Source: Sphaerisporangium sp. TRM90804 (GTDB lineage Bacteria; Actinomycetota; Actinomycetes; Streptosporangiales; Streptosporangiaceae). From it: 64,000 nt of DNA. Shown here piece by piece: positions 8,707-17,533 of the stretch (position 1 is its first letter; the number at the start of each line of letters is the position of its first letter). The stretch lies in contig NZ_JARWAC010000019.1 of NCBI RefSeq assembly GCF_029846175.1, positions 1-64,000 of the forward strand, in the 5' to 3' direction. The notes under the pieces were generated by a model. That model was not told the DNA's origin and searched no databases. It worked only from the letters and a program-made list of their open reading frames with translations. The position numbers and the translations under genes are program-made.

Positions 8707-9552
8707 ATGCCCTCGACGCGCATCACCGAAGCGAAGGGAATCCTGGCCGCCCGCCTCCGCGAGATCCGCCACGAGGCCGGCCTGACCGGGCGCACGCTGG
8801 CCCGGCAGGCCGGGTGGCACTACTCCAAGGTCTCCAAGATCGAGCACGCGGCGCAGACGCCCAACGAGCACGACATCAGGACGTGGTGCCGCGCCTGCGA
8901 CGCCGAGGAGTACGTCGTCGACCTGATCGCCGCGGCCCGCAACATCGACTCCATGTACACCGAGTGGCGGCGGCTCACCTCCACCGGCCTGCGCAGCGTG
9001 CAGGAGTCGTTCCAGCAGCTCTACGAGCACACGCGGCAGTTCAGGGTCTTCCAGCACTCCGCCGTCCCCGGGCTGCTGCAGACGGCCGACTACGCCCGCG
9101 CGCACCTGCGGGCGGTGATCGACTTCCGCGGCATCCCCGACGACCTGGACTGCGCCGTGGCCGCCCGGCTGGCCCAGCAGGAGGTGCTGCGCAGCGGCGG
9201 CAGGCGGTTCATGTTCATCGTCGGCGAGCAGGCGCTGCGCACCCGCCTGTGCGACGTCGGCGTGATGGCCGCCCAGCTCGACCGGCTGCTCGACCTCACG
9301 GCCAACGTGCCGCACCTGAGCTTCGGCGTGATCCCCTCGTGCGGGCGATCGTCCATCATGCCCACCGAGAACTTCTGGATCTACGACGACGACCAGGTGC
9401 GGGTGGACACCGTTCCCGGGCAGTTCCGCATCAAGACCCCGACCGACGTCGCGCTGTACGAGAAGGCGTTCACGCGGCTGGCCGAGGACGCGGTCTACGG
9501 GCAGGCCGCCCGCGACCTCGTCTCCGCGGCGGCCCGCGCGCTCCGGGCCTGA
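8707..9552 (+). CDS. Helix-turn-helix regulator with DUF5753 domain
   Basis: A 281-residue protein with an XRE-type helix-turn-helix at about residues 12-65 ([20 protein letters not shown], then the recognition helix in [10 protein letters not shown]). The rest is a DUF5753 ligand/partner domain, recognisable by [27 protein letters not shown]. Such proteins form large actinomycete-specific families, often paired with DUF397 proteins. No DUF397 partner is visible next to this one. It is divergent from hisI and convergent with the ABC exporter. The ATG at 8707 follows a purine-rich GGAAGGG. Confidence 0.9.
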   Translation: MPSTRITEAKGILAARLREIRHEAGLTGRTLARQAGWHYSKVSKIEHAAQTPNEHDIRTWCRACDAEEYVVDLIAAARNIDSMYTEWRRLTSTGLRSVQESFQQLYEHTRQFRVFQHSAVPGLLQTADYARAHLRAVIDFRGIPDDLDCAVAARLAQQEVLRSGGRRFMFIVGEQALRTRLCDVGVMAAQLDRLLDLTANVPHLSFGVIPSCGRSSIMPTENFWIYDDDQVRVDTVPGQFRIKTPTDVALYEKAFTRLAEDAVYGQAARDLVSAAARALRA

Positions 9553-9585
9553 CCCGCCCCGCGAGGGGGCGCCGCCGGGGTCAGG
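9548..9585. terminator. Bidirectional hairpin shared by two convergent genes
   Basis: CCTGACCC (9548-9555) pairs perfectly with GGGTCAGG (9578-9585), with further pairing of CCCGC and GGGGG in between. The stop codons of the DUF5753 gene (9550-9552) and of the ABC gene (9581-9583) are both inside the stem. There is no U tract, as usual in GC-rich actinobacteria. It probably ends transcription from both sides. Confidence 0.55.
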
Positions 9586-11353
9586 ACGTGTGGGCGGCCG
9601 AGGTCCAGGAGGCGTACAGGTCGGCGTAGACGCCCTCCTGGCGGACGAGGCGGTCGTGCGGGCCGCGCTGCACGACGCGGCCGTGCTCGAACACCAGCAC
9701 CTCGTCGGCGGCCTCGGCGGTGGACAGGCGGTGCGCGATCGTCACCGACGTGCGCCCCCGGGTGACGCTCTCCAGCGCCCGCGCCAGCCGCACCTCGGTG
9801 GCGGGGTCGACGGCGGAGGTCGCCTCGTCCAGCAGCAGCAGGTCGGGGTCGGCCAGGTAGGCGCGGGCCAGGGCGACGAGCTGCCGCTCCCCCGCCGACA
9901 GCGACTCGCCGCGCTGCCCGACCGGGGTGGCCAGGCCCGCGGGCAGCCCCTGCAGCCAGTCGGCCAGGCCGAGCTCGGTCATGGCCAGGGTGATGTCGTC
10001 GTCGGTGGCCGTGGGACGGCCGAACCTGATGTTCTCCGCGAGCGTGGCGTCGAACAGGAAGCCGTCCTGCGGCACCATGACGATGCGCGAGCGCAGGGAG
10101 GAGAACCGCAGGCGGCGCAGGTCGGCGCCGTCGACCAGGACCCGCCCGGACGTGGGGTCCATCAGGCGGGTGAGCAGCTTGGCGAAGGTCGTCTTGCCCG
10201 AGCCGGTCTCGCCGACGACCGCGACCCGGGTGCGGGGCGCGATCTCCAGGGAGACGTCGTGCAGCACGGGCGGCCCGCCGGGGTAGGAGAAGCCGACCCG
10301 GTCGAAGGCGACCGTGATCGGGCCGCGCGGCAGGGTGACGCCGGACTCGCCCGGGTCGGCCACGTCGGTCGGGGTGTCCAGCACGCCGAGCACGCGGCGC
10401 CACCCGGCGACGGCGTTCTGGGCGTCGTTGAGCACCTCGGTGGCGAGCTGCAGCGGGCTGATGAACAGCGTGATCAGGAACAGGAACGCGACCAGGCGCC
10501 CGGGGGTGAGCTGGCCGTCCACGCCGAGCCACACCCCGACCAGGACGACGCCGGCGATGGCCACCGCGCCCACCAGCTCGGTGATCGGGAAGGTGAACGC
10601 GATGATCTTCTGCGCGCGGGTCTGCGCCGAGCGGTGCGCGTCGACGGCCTCGTCGACCCGCCGCGCCGTGCGCTCCTCCGAGCCGTAGGCGCGGATCACC
10701 GTGCTGCCGACCACCGACTCGCTGACGGCGGCCAGCATGTCGCCGGTGCGCTCGCGCACGATGGTGTAGGCCTTGGCGACCCACCGCTGGAACCTCGGCA
10801 CGGCGAACGCCATCGGCACGAAGCACACCCACACGACCAGGGCGAGCTGCCAGGAGTAGACGGCCATCAGCACGCTGGCGATGAGCAGCTGGCCGACCGA
10901 GATGATGATCATCAGCCCGCCCCACTGCATGAACGTGCTGATCTGGTCGACGTCGCCGGTGATGCGGGAGACCAGCGCGCCGCGCCGCTCGGTGTTCTGC
11001 GTCAGCACCGACAGGTCGTGCACGTGCCGGAAGCCCTTGCCGCGCAGCGTGGCCAGCCCAGACTCGGTCGAGCGGTAGAGGCGGACGTTCATCAGGTAAC
11101 CGCACACCGCCGACAGCACCACCGCGACCGCGCACAGCAGGACGGCGTTCCTGATGAAAGGCAGGTCGGGTGCCGCGCCGCGCAGTCCGCGGTCGATGAC
11201 CTGCTGGATCGCGATGGGCACGATCAATCGGCCGAGCGTTGCCAGGACGGCGAGCGTCAGCGTGACCGGCAGGCCGACCACGAACTCCGGCGACAGGGCG
11301 AGGCCGCGCCGCAACGTCGCGACGGCCGAGCGTTCTTCCGCCTGCATGGTCAT
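9581..11353 (-). CDS. ABC exporter half-transporter, catalytic-site subunit
   Basis: A 590-residue half-transporter with a six-helix membrane domain (about 25-310) and a C-terminal nucleotide-binding domain. The nucleotide-binding domain shows Walker A GETGSGKTT (near 383), signature LSAGERQL (near 483, deviating from LSGGQ), Walker B LLLLDEATS with the catalytic Glu (near 503) and an H-loop IAHRLS (near 536). Its ATG at 11353 overlaps the upstream subunit stop as ATGA. With that subunit, which lacks the Glu and His, it should form an asymmetric heterodimer with one active and one degenerate ATP site. The substrate cannot be inferred. Confidence 0.92.
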   Translation of the reverse strand: MTMQAEERSAVATLRRGLALSPEFVVGLPVTLTLAVLATLGRLIVPIAIQQVIDRGLRGAAPDLPFIRNAVLLCAVAVVLSAVCGYLMNVRLYRSTESGLATLRGKGFRHVHDLSVLTQNTERRGALVSRITGDVDQISTFMQWGGLMIIISVGQLLIASVLMAVYSWQLALVVWVCFVPMAFAVPRFQRWVAKAYTIVRERTGDMLAAVSESVVGSTVIRAYGSEERTARRVDEAVDAHRSAQTRAQKIIAFTFPITELVGAVAIAGVVLVGVWLGVDGQLTPGRLVAFLFLITLFISPLQLATEVLNDAQNAVAGWRRVLGVLDTPTDVADPGESGVTLPRGPITVAFDRVGFSYPGGPPVLHDVSLEIAPRTRVAVVGETGSGKTTFAKLLTRLMDPTSGRVLVDGADLRRLRFSSLRSRIVMVPQDGFLFDATLAENIRFGRPTATDDDITLAMTELGLADWLQGLPAGLATPVGQRGESLSAGERQLVALARAYLADPDLLLLDEATSAVDPATEVRLARALESVTRGRTSVTIAHRLSTAEAADEVLVFEHGRVVQRGPHDRLVRQEGVYADLYASWTSAAHTS

Positions 11354-13170
11354 GCCGAGATCTCCTCGTCGGCGAGCGCCGCGCGCCCGGCCTCTTCGCG
11401 CTCGTAGGCGGTGACCAGGTCGCGGTACCCCTGGCAGCGGTCCAGCAGCAGCTCGTGGGGGCCGTGGTCGACCACCCTGCCGTGTTCGAGGTAGACGACG
11501 TCGTCGGCCAGCGCGATCGTGGCCATGCGGTAGGCGACGACGATGACGGTGGAGTCGGACGAGCCGTCACGCAGGCCGCGCAGGATCCTGCCCTCCACCT
11601 GGGCGTCCACGCTGGAGGTGGCGTCGTCCAGGATGAGCAGCCGCGGCCGGCCGACCAGCGCCCTGGCCAGGGCCAGCCGCTGGCGCTGGCCGCCCGACAG
11701 GGTGGCGCCGCGCTCGCCGATGCGGGTGTCCAGGCCGTCGGGCAGCGCGCTGACGAACCCGTCGGCCTGGGCCAGGCGCAGGGCCGCCCAGACGCGCTCG
11801 TCGGAGACGGCCTCGTGCCGGTCGTTGCCGACGGTGATGTTGGCCCGCACGGTGTCGTCGAACAGGAAGGTCTGCTGCGGGACCAGGGACGCCGCCGCGC
11901 TGACGCCGCCCTTGGCGACCTCGCGCAGGTCGGTGCCGTCCAGCAGCACCCGGCCGTCGTCGGGGTCGACCAGGCGGACCAGGATCTGGGTGAGCGTCGA
12001 CTTGCCCGAGCCGGTCGGCCCGACGACGGCCACGGTGCGGCCGGGCGGGGCGTCGAAGCTGACGTCCGACAGCACCGGCGCCTCGGGCGTGTACCCGTAG
12101 CGCACGCCGCGCACCTCGACGCCCACGGGGCCGTCGCCGGACAGCCGGGCCTGGCCGAACTCCATCGACCCGGTGGCGTCGAGGATCTCGCGCACCCGGG
12201 TCCAGCCGACGACGCTGCGGGGGAGCTCGGCGAGCACCCAGCCGAGCGCCCGCACGGGGAAGGCGAGCAGCGTGAACAGGTACGCCACCTGGATCAGCGC
12301 GCCGGAGGTGACGTCGCCGCCGGCCAGCCGGAGCGAGCCGACGAGCAGCACGGCGAGCACGCCGATCGTCGGCAACCCCTCCAGCAGCGGGTCGAACAGG
12401 CCTCGGATGCGGCCCACGCCGATGTTGGCGTCGCGGAGCCGCTCGGCCTTGGCCTGGAAGCGGAGCGCCTCGGCGTCCTCGCGGCCCAGGGTCTTGACGA
12501 CGAGCGCGCCGTCGAAGCTCTCGTGGGCGATCTCGCTGACCTCGGCGCGCAGCTGCTGCGCCTTCATGACCAGGGGGGACAGCCGGCGCTGGTAGATCAG
12601 GTTGAGCGCGGCGATGGCCGGGAAGATCAGGAAGCCGACCAGCGCCAGCACCGGGTCGACGAGCAGGATCGCGACGGCCGCGGTGACCAGCATCACGACG
12701 ACGCCGACGGCCATGGGCAGCGGGGCGAGCGGGGCCCAGGCCGCCTCGACGTCGGAGGAGGCGTTGGACAACAGCTGGCCGGTGGGGTGGCGGTGGTGCC
12801 AGGCCAGCGGCAGGCGGAGGTACTGGCGGGTGACGGCGCGGCGGGAGCGCGCCTGCATGCGGTACTGCATGATGCCGGCGAGCGTCCTGCGGGCCATCAC
12901 GCCACCGGCCTTCAGCACCGCGACGCCCACGATGAACAGGGCTGCGGTCAGCAGGGTGGCGGTGGTCGCCCGGCCCTCGCGGAAGGCGGGGAGCACGGCG
13001 TTCTCGGTGGCCCAGCCGAGCGCCCAGGAGGAGGCGACGGTCATGGTGCCGTAGAGGGCGCTGGCCAGCACCGCGCCCGTGAACACGTGTGGCTCGGTCT
13101 TGACCGCGTGGCCGATCACACCGATCCCCTGCAGCATGACGGACGGCTGACGATCACGCTCGCTCGACAC
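11350..13170 (-). CDS. ABC exporter half-transporter, degenerate-site subunit
   Basis: A 606-residue half-transporter of the same architecture. Walker A is GPTGSGKST (near 384) and the signature is a perfect LSGGQRQR (near 489). Walker B reads LLILDDATS (near 510) with Asp in place of the catalytic Glu, and the H-loop is VVAYRMAT with Tyr for His. This is the complement of the partner subunit, so the two composite sites are one canonical and one degenerate. The GTG at 13170 has AAGGA upstream; an ATG at 13137 is an alternative. It is divergent from the TIGR03085 gene. Confidence 0.92.
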   Translation of the reverse strand: MSSERDRQPSVMLQGIGVIGHAVKTEPHVFTGAVLASALYGTMTVASSWALGWATENAVLPAFREGRATTATLLTAALFIVGVAVLKAGGVMARRTLAGIMQYRMQARSRRAVTRQYLRLPLAWHHRHPTGQLLSNASSDVEAAWAPLAPLPMAVGVVVMLVTAAVAILLVDPVLALVGFLIFPAIAALNLIYQRRLSPLVMKAQQLRAEVSEIAHESFDGALVVKTLGREDAEALRFQAKAERLRDANIGVGRIRGLFDPLLEGLPTIGVLAVLLVGSLRLAGGDVTSGALIQVAYLFTLLAFPVRALGWVLAELPRSVVGWTRVREILDATGSMEFGQARLSGDGPVGVEVRGVRYGYTPEAPVLSDVSFDAPPGRTVAVVGPTGSGKSTLTQILVRLVDPDDGRVLLDGTDLREVAKGGVSAAASLVPQQTFLFDDTVRANITVGNDRHEAVSDERVWAALRLAQADGFVSALPDGLDTRIGERGATLSGGQRQRLALARALVGRPRLLILDDATSSVDAQVEGRILRGLRDGSSDSTVIVVAYRMATIALADDVVYLEHGRVVDHGPHELLLDRCQGYRDLVTAYEREEAGRAALADEEISA

Positions 13171-13311
13171 GCGGGGGGTCCTTTCGGCCGGGGGAAGTAT
13201 CTGCCTGTATCCCTATCATTGACGGCAATCGTTTTATTCCCCGCCCGCTGGCGTGCGGACTTGCCGCGGCGCCCCGCGCCCGGCGGCCCTACCGGGCCGT
13301 ACGCCGCCTTG

Positions 13312-13317
13312 TAGGGT
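13312..13317 (+). promoter_or_regulatory. Leaderless -10 element of the TIGR03085 gene
   Basis: TAGGGT ends 6 bp before the ATG at 13324. A TANNNT hexamer 6-7 bp before a start codon is the hallmark of leaderless actinobacterial transcripts, in which transcription starts at the start codon. There is no Shine-Dalgarno sequence between the hexamer and the ATG. Confidence 0.65.
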
Positions 13318-13323
13318 GATCGG

Positions 13324-13959
13324 ATGACGCACGCACGCGCCGAGCGCGCCGCAATCAGCGATCTGCTCGACCAGGTCGGCCCCGACGCCCCCACGCTCTG
13401 CGAGGGGTGGACGACCGCCGACCTCACCGCCCACATCGTGCTGCGCGAGAACCGCCCCCACGCGGCGCTGGGCGTCGTCGTCAAGCCCCTGGCGGGCTAC
13501 ACCAAGTCCACGCAGGACAAGCTCAGGGACGGCCGGCCCTACTCCGAGCTGGTCGACACCATCCGGCAGGGGCCGCCGAAGTGGTCGCCGTACAGCTTCG
13601 TGCCCGGCCTCGACGCGCTGGTCAACACGCTCGAACTACTCATCCACCACGAGGACGTCCTGCGCGCCCAGCCCGGCTGGAAGCCGCGCACGCTGCCGGC
13701 CGGCGAGCAGGAGCACGTCTGGAAGTCGCTGTCGCAGGCGGGCAGGCTGCTGTTCCGCGAGTCGCCGGTGGGCCTGGTGCTGCGCCACACCGACGGGCGC
13801 AAGGTGGGCGTCAAGAAGGCCGAGCCGCGCGTCGTCGTCACCGGCGATCCGGTGGAGCTGCTGCTGGTGGCCTTCGGCCGGCAGAAGCACGCCGTGGTCG
13901 ACTACGAGGGCGACCCGGCGGCGGTGGAGCGCCTGCGCACCGCCGGCTTCCGCCGCTGA
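13324..13959 (+). CDS. TIGR03085 family putative metal-binding protein
   Basis: A 211-residue protein of the DinB-like/mycothiol-dependent maleylpyruvate isomerase fold. The opening ERAAISDLLDQVGPDAPTL, the LCEGWTTADLTAHI helix and the LELLIHHEDVLRAQ segment supply the histidines expected of the metal site. TIGR03085 is a conserved actinobacterial family without a defined reaction. A leaderless -10 element lies directly upstream and an inverted repeat follows downstream. It is divergent from the ABC exporter operon. Confidence 0.88.
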   Translation: MTHARAERAAISDLLDQVGPDAPTLCEGWTTADLTAHIVLRENRPHAALGVVVKPLAGYTKSTQDKLRDGRPYSELVDTIRQGPPKWSPYSFVPGLDALVNTLELLIHHEDVLRAQPGWKPRTLPAGEQEHVWKSLSQAGRLLFRESPVGLVLRHTDGRKVGVKKAEPRVVVTGDPVELLLVAFGRQKHAVVDYEGDPAAVERLRTAGFRR

Positions 13960-13992
13960 CATGTCCGACATCTGATCATCAGCGGGTGGGTA

Positions 13993-14020
13993 CCTGACCG
14001 AATCCGGAGATTCGGTCAGG
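13993..14020. terminator. Perfect 12-bp inverted repeat after the TIGR03085 gene
   Basis: CCTGACCGAATC (13993-14004) and GATTCGGTCAGG (14009-14020) are exact reverse complements around a CGGA loop. It lies 33 bp after the stop at 13959 and 47 bp before the next small gene. The lack of a U tract and the modest GC of the stem leave open whether it is a terminator or a protein-binding operator for the small gene. Confidence 0.5.
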
Positions 14021-14067
14021 CGTGGTTCCGGGTATGACCAGCTCACGGGACCGCGGGAGGCGCACCG

Positions 14068-14229
14068 ATGAAGCACAAGAAGCTGATGGTGTACCTGTTC
14101 GTGGCGGCCGCGCTGTTCTACATGTTCACCCGGCCCGCCGACGCCGCGACCGCCGTCAGGGGCATCTACGACGGCGTGAGCGCCGGCTGTGGCCAGCTCA
14201 TCCAGTTCGTGTCGCGGCTGTTCTCCTGA
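14068..14229 (+). CDS. 53-residue putative membrane protein
   Basis: A short frame with good signals: GGGAGG lies 7 bp before the ATG at 14068, and the product begins MKHKKLMVYLFVAAALFYMF, a positively charged N-terminus followed by a hydrophobic segment (about 6-20). An Ala-rich stretch (RPADAATA) and an amphipathic end with one cysteine (SAGCGQLIQFVSRLF) follow. It could be a small membrane or secreted protein; a cleavage site after ADA is possible. I do not recognise a family. It converges on hisF with a 24-bp gap. Confidence 0.7.
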   Translation: MKHKKLMVYLFVAAALFYMFTRPADAATAVRGIYDGVSAGCGQLIQFVSRLFS

Positions 14230-14253
14230 GCGACGCCACGACGCCTCGGACGG

Positions 14254-15024
14254 TCACCTGACGGGGTGCCCCGCCTCGCGCAGAGTGCGCTTGACGTCCC
14301 CGATCGCGAGCTGCCGGAAGTGGAAGACGCTCGCCGCCAGCACGGCGTCGGCGCCCGCCTCGACCGCCGGCGGGAAGTCGCCGAGGCCGCCTGCGCCACC
14401 GCTGGCGATCACCGGCACGGTGACCGCCTCGCGCACCGCCCGGATCATCTCCAGGTCGTAGCCGTCGCGGGTGCCGTCCCCGTCCATCGAGTTCAGCAGG
14501 ATCTCCCCGACGCCCATCTCCTGGCCGCGCCTGGCCCACTCCACGGCGTCGATGCCGGTGCCCCGGCGCCCGCCGTGCGTGGTGACCTCGAACCCCGACG
14601 GCGTGGGCGGCCCGTCGACCACCCGCCGGGCGTCGACCGACAGCACCACGCACTGGGCGCCGAACCGGCGCGACGCCTCGGTCAGCAGCTCGGGCCGGGC
14701 GATCGCCGCGGTGTTCAGCGACACCTTGTCGGCCCCGGCGCGCAGCAGCCGGTCGACGTCGTCGGGCGAGCGCACCCCCCCGCCCACGGTCAGCGGGATG
14801 AACACCTGCTCGGCGGTGCGGCGCACGACGTCGAGCATGGTGCCGCGGTCGCCGGAGGAGGCGGTGATGTCGAGGAAGGTGAGCTCGTCGGCGCCTTCGG
14901 CGTCATAGCGCCTGGCCAGCTCGACGGGGTCTCCGGCGTCCCTGAGGTTCTCGAAGTTGACGCCCTTGACCACCCGCCCGGCGTCGACGTCCAGGCAGGG
15001 GATCACGCGCACGGCGACGGTCAT
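14254..15024 (-). CDS. hisF: Imidazole glycerol phosphate synthase, cyclase subunit
   Basis: HisF uses ammonia from HisH to convert PRFAR to imidazole glycerol phosphate and AICAR. The 256-residue barrel opens with [18 protein letters not shown] (catalytic Asp12), and carries TVGGGVRS and the phosphate loop SGGAGG. The second catalytic Asp lies in LSVDARR. The ATG at 15024 is 22 bp after hisA. It is the last gene of the his operon. Confidence 0.97.
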   Translation of the reverse strand: MTVAVRVIPCLDVDAGRVVKGVNFENLRDAGDPVELARRYDAEGADELTFLDITASSGDRGTMLDVVRRTAEQVFIPLTVGGGVRSPDDVDRLLRAGADKVSLNTAAIARPELLTEASRRFGAQCVVLSVDARRVVDGPPTPSGFEVTTHGGRRGTGIDAVEWARRGQEMGVGEILLNSMDGDGTRDGYDLEMIRAVREAVTVPVIASGGAGGLGDFPPAVEAGADAVLAASVFHFRQLAIGDVKRTLREAGHPVR

Positions 15025-15046
15025 GACCGCGCGCCCTTCCGGCCGC

Positions 15047-15769
15047 TCACGACCGCACCGCCGCCAGCGCCTCGGGCAGCGTGAACGCCCCCGCGTACAG
15101 CGCCTTGCCGACGATGGCGCCCTCGACGCCGTCGGGCACCAGGGTCGACAGCGCGCGCAGGTCGTCCAGCGAGGAGACGCCGCCGCTGGCGATCACCGGG
15201 CGGTCGGTGCGCGCGCAGACCTGGCGCAGCAGGTCCAGGTTGGGGCCGCGCAGCGTGCCGTCCTTGGTGACGTCGGTGACGACGTAGCGGGGGCAGCCGT
15301 CGGACTCCAGCCGGTCGAGCACCTCCCACAGGTCGCCGCCCTCGCGGGTCCAGCCGCGCGCGGCCAGCGTGGTGCCGCGCACGTCCAGGCCCACGGCGAT
15401 GCGGTCGCCGTGCTCGGCGATGATCTTCGAGCACCAGGCGGGATCCTCCAGCGCGGCCGTGCCGATGTTGACGCGGCGGCACCCGGTGCCGAGCGCGGCG
15501 GCCAGCGAGGCGTCGTCGCGGATGCCTCCGGACAGCTCGACCTGGACGTCCAGGGCGGCCACGACCGAGGCGAGCAGCTCGCGGTTGGAGCCCCGCCCGA
15601 AGGCGGCGTCCAGGTCGACCAGGTGGATCCACTCGGCGCCGGCCTCCTGCCAGGCGAGCGCGGCGGCGAGCGGGTCGCCGTACGAGGTCTCCGTACCCGC
15701 CTCGCCCTGTACGAGGCGGACGGCCTGGCCGTTCGCGACGTCCACGGCGGGCAACAGCACCAGCGTCAT
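15047..15769 (-). CDS. hisA: ProFAR isomerase, probably bifunctional with PRA isomerase (PriA)
   Basis: The 240-residue barrel has the HisA pattern [13 protein letters not shown] (Asp10) and [16 protein letters not shown], with phosphate loops SGGIRD and ASGGV. In actinobacteria this enzyme, PriA, usually also performs the TrpF reaction of tryptophan synthesis. No trpF is present beside the trpCBA genes in this window, which fits a shared role, though the rest of the genome is not visible. ATG start at 15769. Confidence 0.95.
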   Translation of the reverse strand: MTLVLLPAVDVANGQAVRLVQGEAGTETSYGDPLAAALAWQEAGAEWIHLVDLDAAFGRGSNRELLASVVAALDVQVELSGGIRDDASLAAALGTGCRRVNIGTAALEDPAWCSKIIAEHGDRIAVGLDVRGTTLAARGWTREGGDLWEVLDRLESDGCPRYVVTDVTKDGTLRGPNLDLLRQVCARTDRPVIASGGVSSLDDLRALSTLVPDGVEGAIVGKALYAGAFTLPEALAAVRS

Positions 15770-15773
15770 TGTT

Positions 15774-16112
15774 CTAGGACCTCCGGTCGAAAGCGACGGT
15801 GACGAACACCGGGACCAGCAGCAGGGACAGCACCAGCACGCCCGCCCGCGCCGCCCACCCGCTCAGCAGCATCCAGGCGAGCACCTGGACCAGGACGAAC
15901 AACCCGGCCACGACGGCGTTCTGCGCGCGGCGGCGCCGCGCCATCACCCCGCCCTGGCGGGCGACCCGAACCGGCTTGGGGACCATCGCGGCGAACCGGC
16001 CGAGCAGCTCGCGCCGCCTGGCCCGCCGCGCCTCGCGCGCGGCGCGCGCCTCGGCCTGGCGCGCCTGCTCGGCTTCGCGCGCGGCCCGGCGGCGCGCCCG
16101 CTCCTTGCTCAC
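15774..16112 (-). CDS. Small basic membrane protein in the his operon
   Basis: A 112-residue protein. Residues 1-60 are almost pure Arg/Ala/Glu helix ([20 protein letters not shown]...), likely a cytoplasmic coiled or charged helix. Two adjacent hydrophobic segments follow at about 67-83 and 89-106. It sits 16 bp after hisH and 4 bp before hisA, so it is surely cotranscribed. Comparable small membrane proteins are common between his genes of actinomycetes; no function is known. Confidence 0.8.
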   Translation of the reverse strand: MSKERARRRAAREAEQARQAEARAAREARRARRRELLGRFAAMVPKPVRVARQGGVMARRRRAQNAVVAGLFVLVQVLAWMLLSGWAARAGVLVLSLLLVPVFVTVAFDRRS

Positions 16113-16128
16113 GCGCCCGCGCCGGCGT

Positions 16129-16773
16129 TCACAGCGTGCCCAGCCAGTTCTTCAGCAGCGCCGCCCCGGCGTCCCCGGACTTCTCGGGGTGGAACTGGGT
16201 GGCCATGAGCGGCCCGTTCTCCACCGCGGCGACGAACGGCACGCCGTGCTCGGCCCAGGTGACGAGCGGCTGCCGGAAGCCGTCGCCGGGCGTCAGCTCC
16301 CACTTGCGCACGCCGTAGGAGTGCACGAAGTAGAACCGCGTGTCGGAGTCGAGCCCGGCGAACAGCGCCGAGCCCTCGGGCGGCTGCACGGTGTTCCAGC
16401 CCATGTGCGGCAGGACGGGGGCGTCGAGCCGCTCGACGACGCCCGGCCACTCGCCACAGCCCTCGTCGTGCGCGCCGCCGTCCTCGGCGTGCTCGGCGCC
16501 CTCGGCGAACAGGATCTGCATGCCGACGCAGATGCCCAGGACCGGACGCCCGCCCGCCAGGCGGCGGCCGATGATCTGGTCGCCGCGCACGGCGCGGAGC
16601 CCGGCCATGCACGCCGCGAACGCCCCGACGCCGGGCACGACGAGCCCGTCGGCCTCGGCGGCGAGGTCGAAGTCGGCGCTCACCGTGACGTCGGCTCCGG
16701 CGCGGGCCAGCGCGCGCTCGGCGGACCTGAGGTTGCCCGAGCCGTAGTCGAGCACGACGACGTTCACCACCAC
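16129..16773 (-). CDS. hisH: Imidazole glycerol phosphate synthase, glutaminase subunit
   Basis: HisH releases ammonia from glutamine for HisF. The 214-residue class I amidotransferase has the nucleophile Cys82 in GICVGMQ and the His-Glu pair in [10 protein letters not shown] near residue 195. The start is a run of GTG codons (first at 16773) overlapping the stop of the upstream 51-residue gene by 10 bp, which indicates coupled translation. An insert rich in Glu/His/Asp ([15 protein letters not shown]) follows the nucleophile strand. Confidence 0.96.
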   Translation of the reverse strand: MVVNVVVLDYGSGNLRSAERALARAGADVTVSADFDLAAEADGLVVPGVGAFAACMAGLRAVRGDQIIGRRLAGGRPVLGICVGMQILFAEGAEHAEDGGAHDEGCGEWPGVVERLDAPVLPHMGWNTVQPPEGSALFAGLDSDTRFYFVHSYGVRKWELTPGDGFRQPLVTWAEHGVPFVAAVENGPLMATQFHPEKSGDAGAALLKNWLGTL

Positions 16774-16919
16774 AACACCCCCGCCGTGATCGCGAGCGCC
16801 GCTCCCACGCCGAGGACGGCGGCACCGATCTTGATGCCCTGCTTCAGGAAGGACACCACGCCGCCGATCATGAACAGACCGACGAAGACCAGCACGGGCG
16901 CGGTCCAGTTGGAGCTCAC
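16764..16919 (-). CDS. 51-residue membrane protein between hisB and hisH
   Basis: A frame too short for most gene finders but well embedded. Its GTG at 16919 overlaps the hisB stop as GTGA, and its TGA lies inside the first codons of hisH. The product ([20 protein letters not shown]...[12 protein letters not shown]) has two hydrophobic segments separated by a short KQGIK turn, so it should be a small two-helix membrane protein. Tight overlaps on both sides argue that it is translated. Function unknown. Confidence 0.75.
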   Translation of the reverse strand: MSSNWTAPVLVFVGLFMIGGVVSFLKQGIKIGAAVLGVGAALAITAGVLWW

Positions 16920-17533
16920 AGCACCCCCTTGGTGCTGGGCACCCCGGTGGCGCGCGGGTCGCGCTCGGTGGCCTCGCGCAGCGCCCGGGCCAGCGCCTTG
17001 AACTGCGCCTCGACGATGTGGTGCGCGTTGCGGCCGTACGGCACCCGCACGTGCAGGCAGATCGAGGCCTGCGCGACGAACGACTCCAGGATGTGCCTGG
17101 TGAGGGTGGTGTCGTAGTCGGGGCCGATCATCGGCGCCATGCCGTCGGGCTCGGAGTGCACGAGGTAGGAGCGGCCGGACAGGTCGACGGTGACCTCGGC
17201 CAGCGACTCGTCCAGCGGGCAGGACGCACTACCGAACCGCCTGATGCCCGATTTGTCGCCCAGTGCCTCGCGGAAGGCCGCGCCCAGCGCGAGGGCGGTG
17301 TCCTCGATCGTGTGGTGGGAGTCGATGTGCAGGTCGCCGTCGGTCTTCACGACGAGGTCGAACAGCCCGTGCTTGCCGAGCTGGGCCAGCATGTGGTCGA
17401 AGAAGCCCACGCCGGTGGCGACCTCCACCCGGCCGGTGCCGTCGAGGTTCACCTCCACCAGCACCGAGGTCTCCTTGGTCGTGCGCTCGACGCGGCCGGT
17501 CCTCGCCGGCACGCCCGCGACAGGGCTGGTCAC
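16916..17533 (-). CDS. hisB: Imidazoleglycerol-phosphate dehydratase
   Basis: HisB dehydrates imidazole glycerol phosphate. The 205-residue monofunctional enzyme carries the two duplicated metal-binding motifs, [10 protein letters not shown] and [11 protein letters not shown], and FFDHML. There is no fused phosphatase domain, so histidinol phosphatase must be elsewhere. The GTG at 17533 overlaps the hisC stop as GTGA. Confidence 0.97.
   Translation of the reverse strand: MTSPVAGVPARTGRVERTTKETSVLVEVNLDGTGRVEVATGVGFFDHMLAQLGKHGLFDLVVKTDGDLHIDSHHTIEDTALALGAAFREALGDKSGIRRFGSASCPLDESLAEVTVDLSGRSYLVHSEPDGMAPMIGPDYDTTLTRHILESFVAQASICLHVRVPYGRNAHHIVEAQFKALARALREATERDPRATGVPSTKGVL

Noticed and set aside
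13199-13240. ATTGACGGCAAT considered as a Zur or Fur box upstream of the ABC exporter
   Set aside because: Only four-base arms and a poor match to known actinobacterial metal-regulator boxes.
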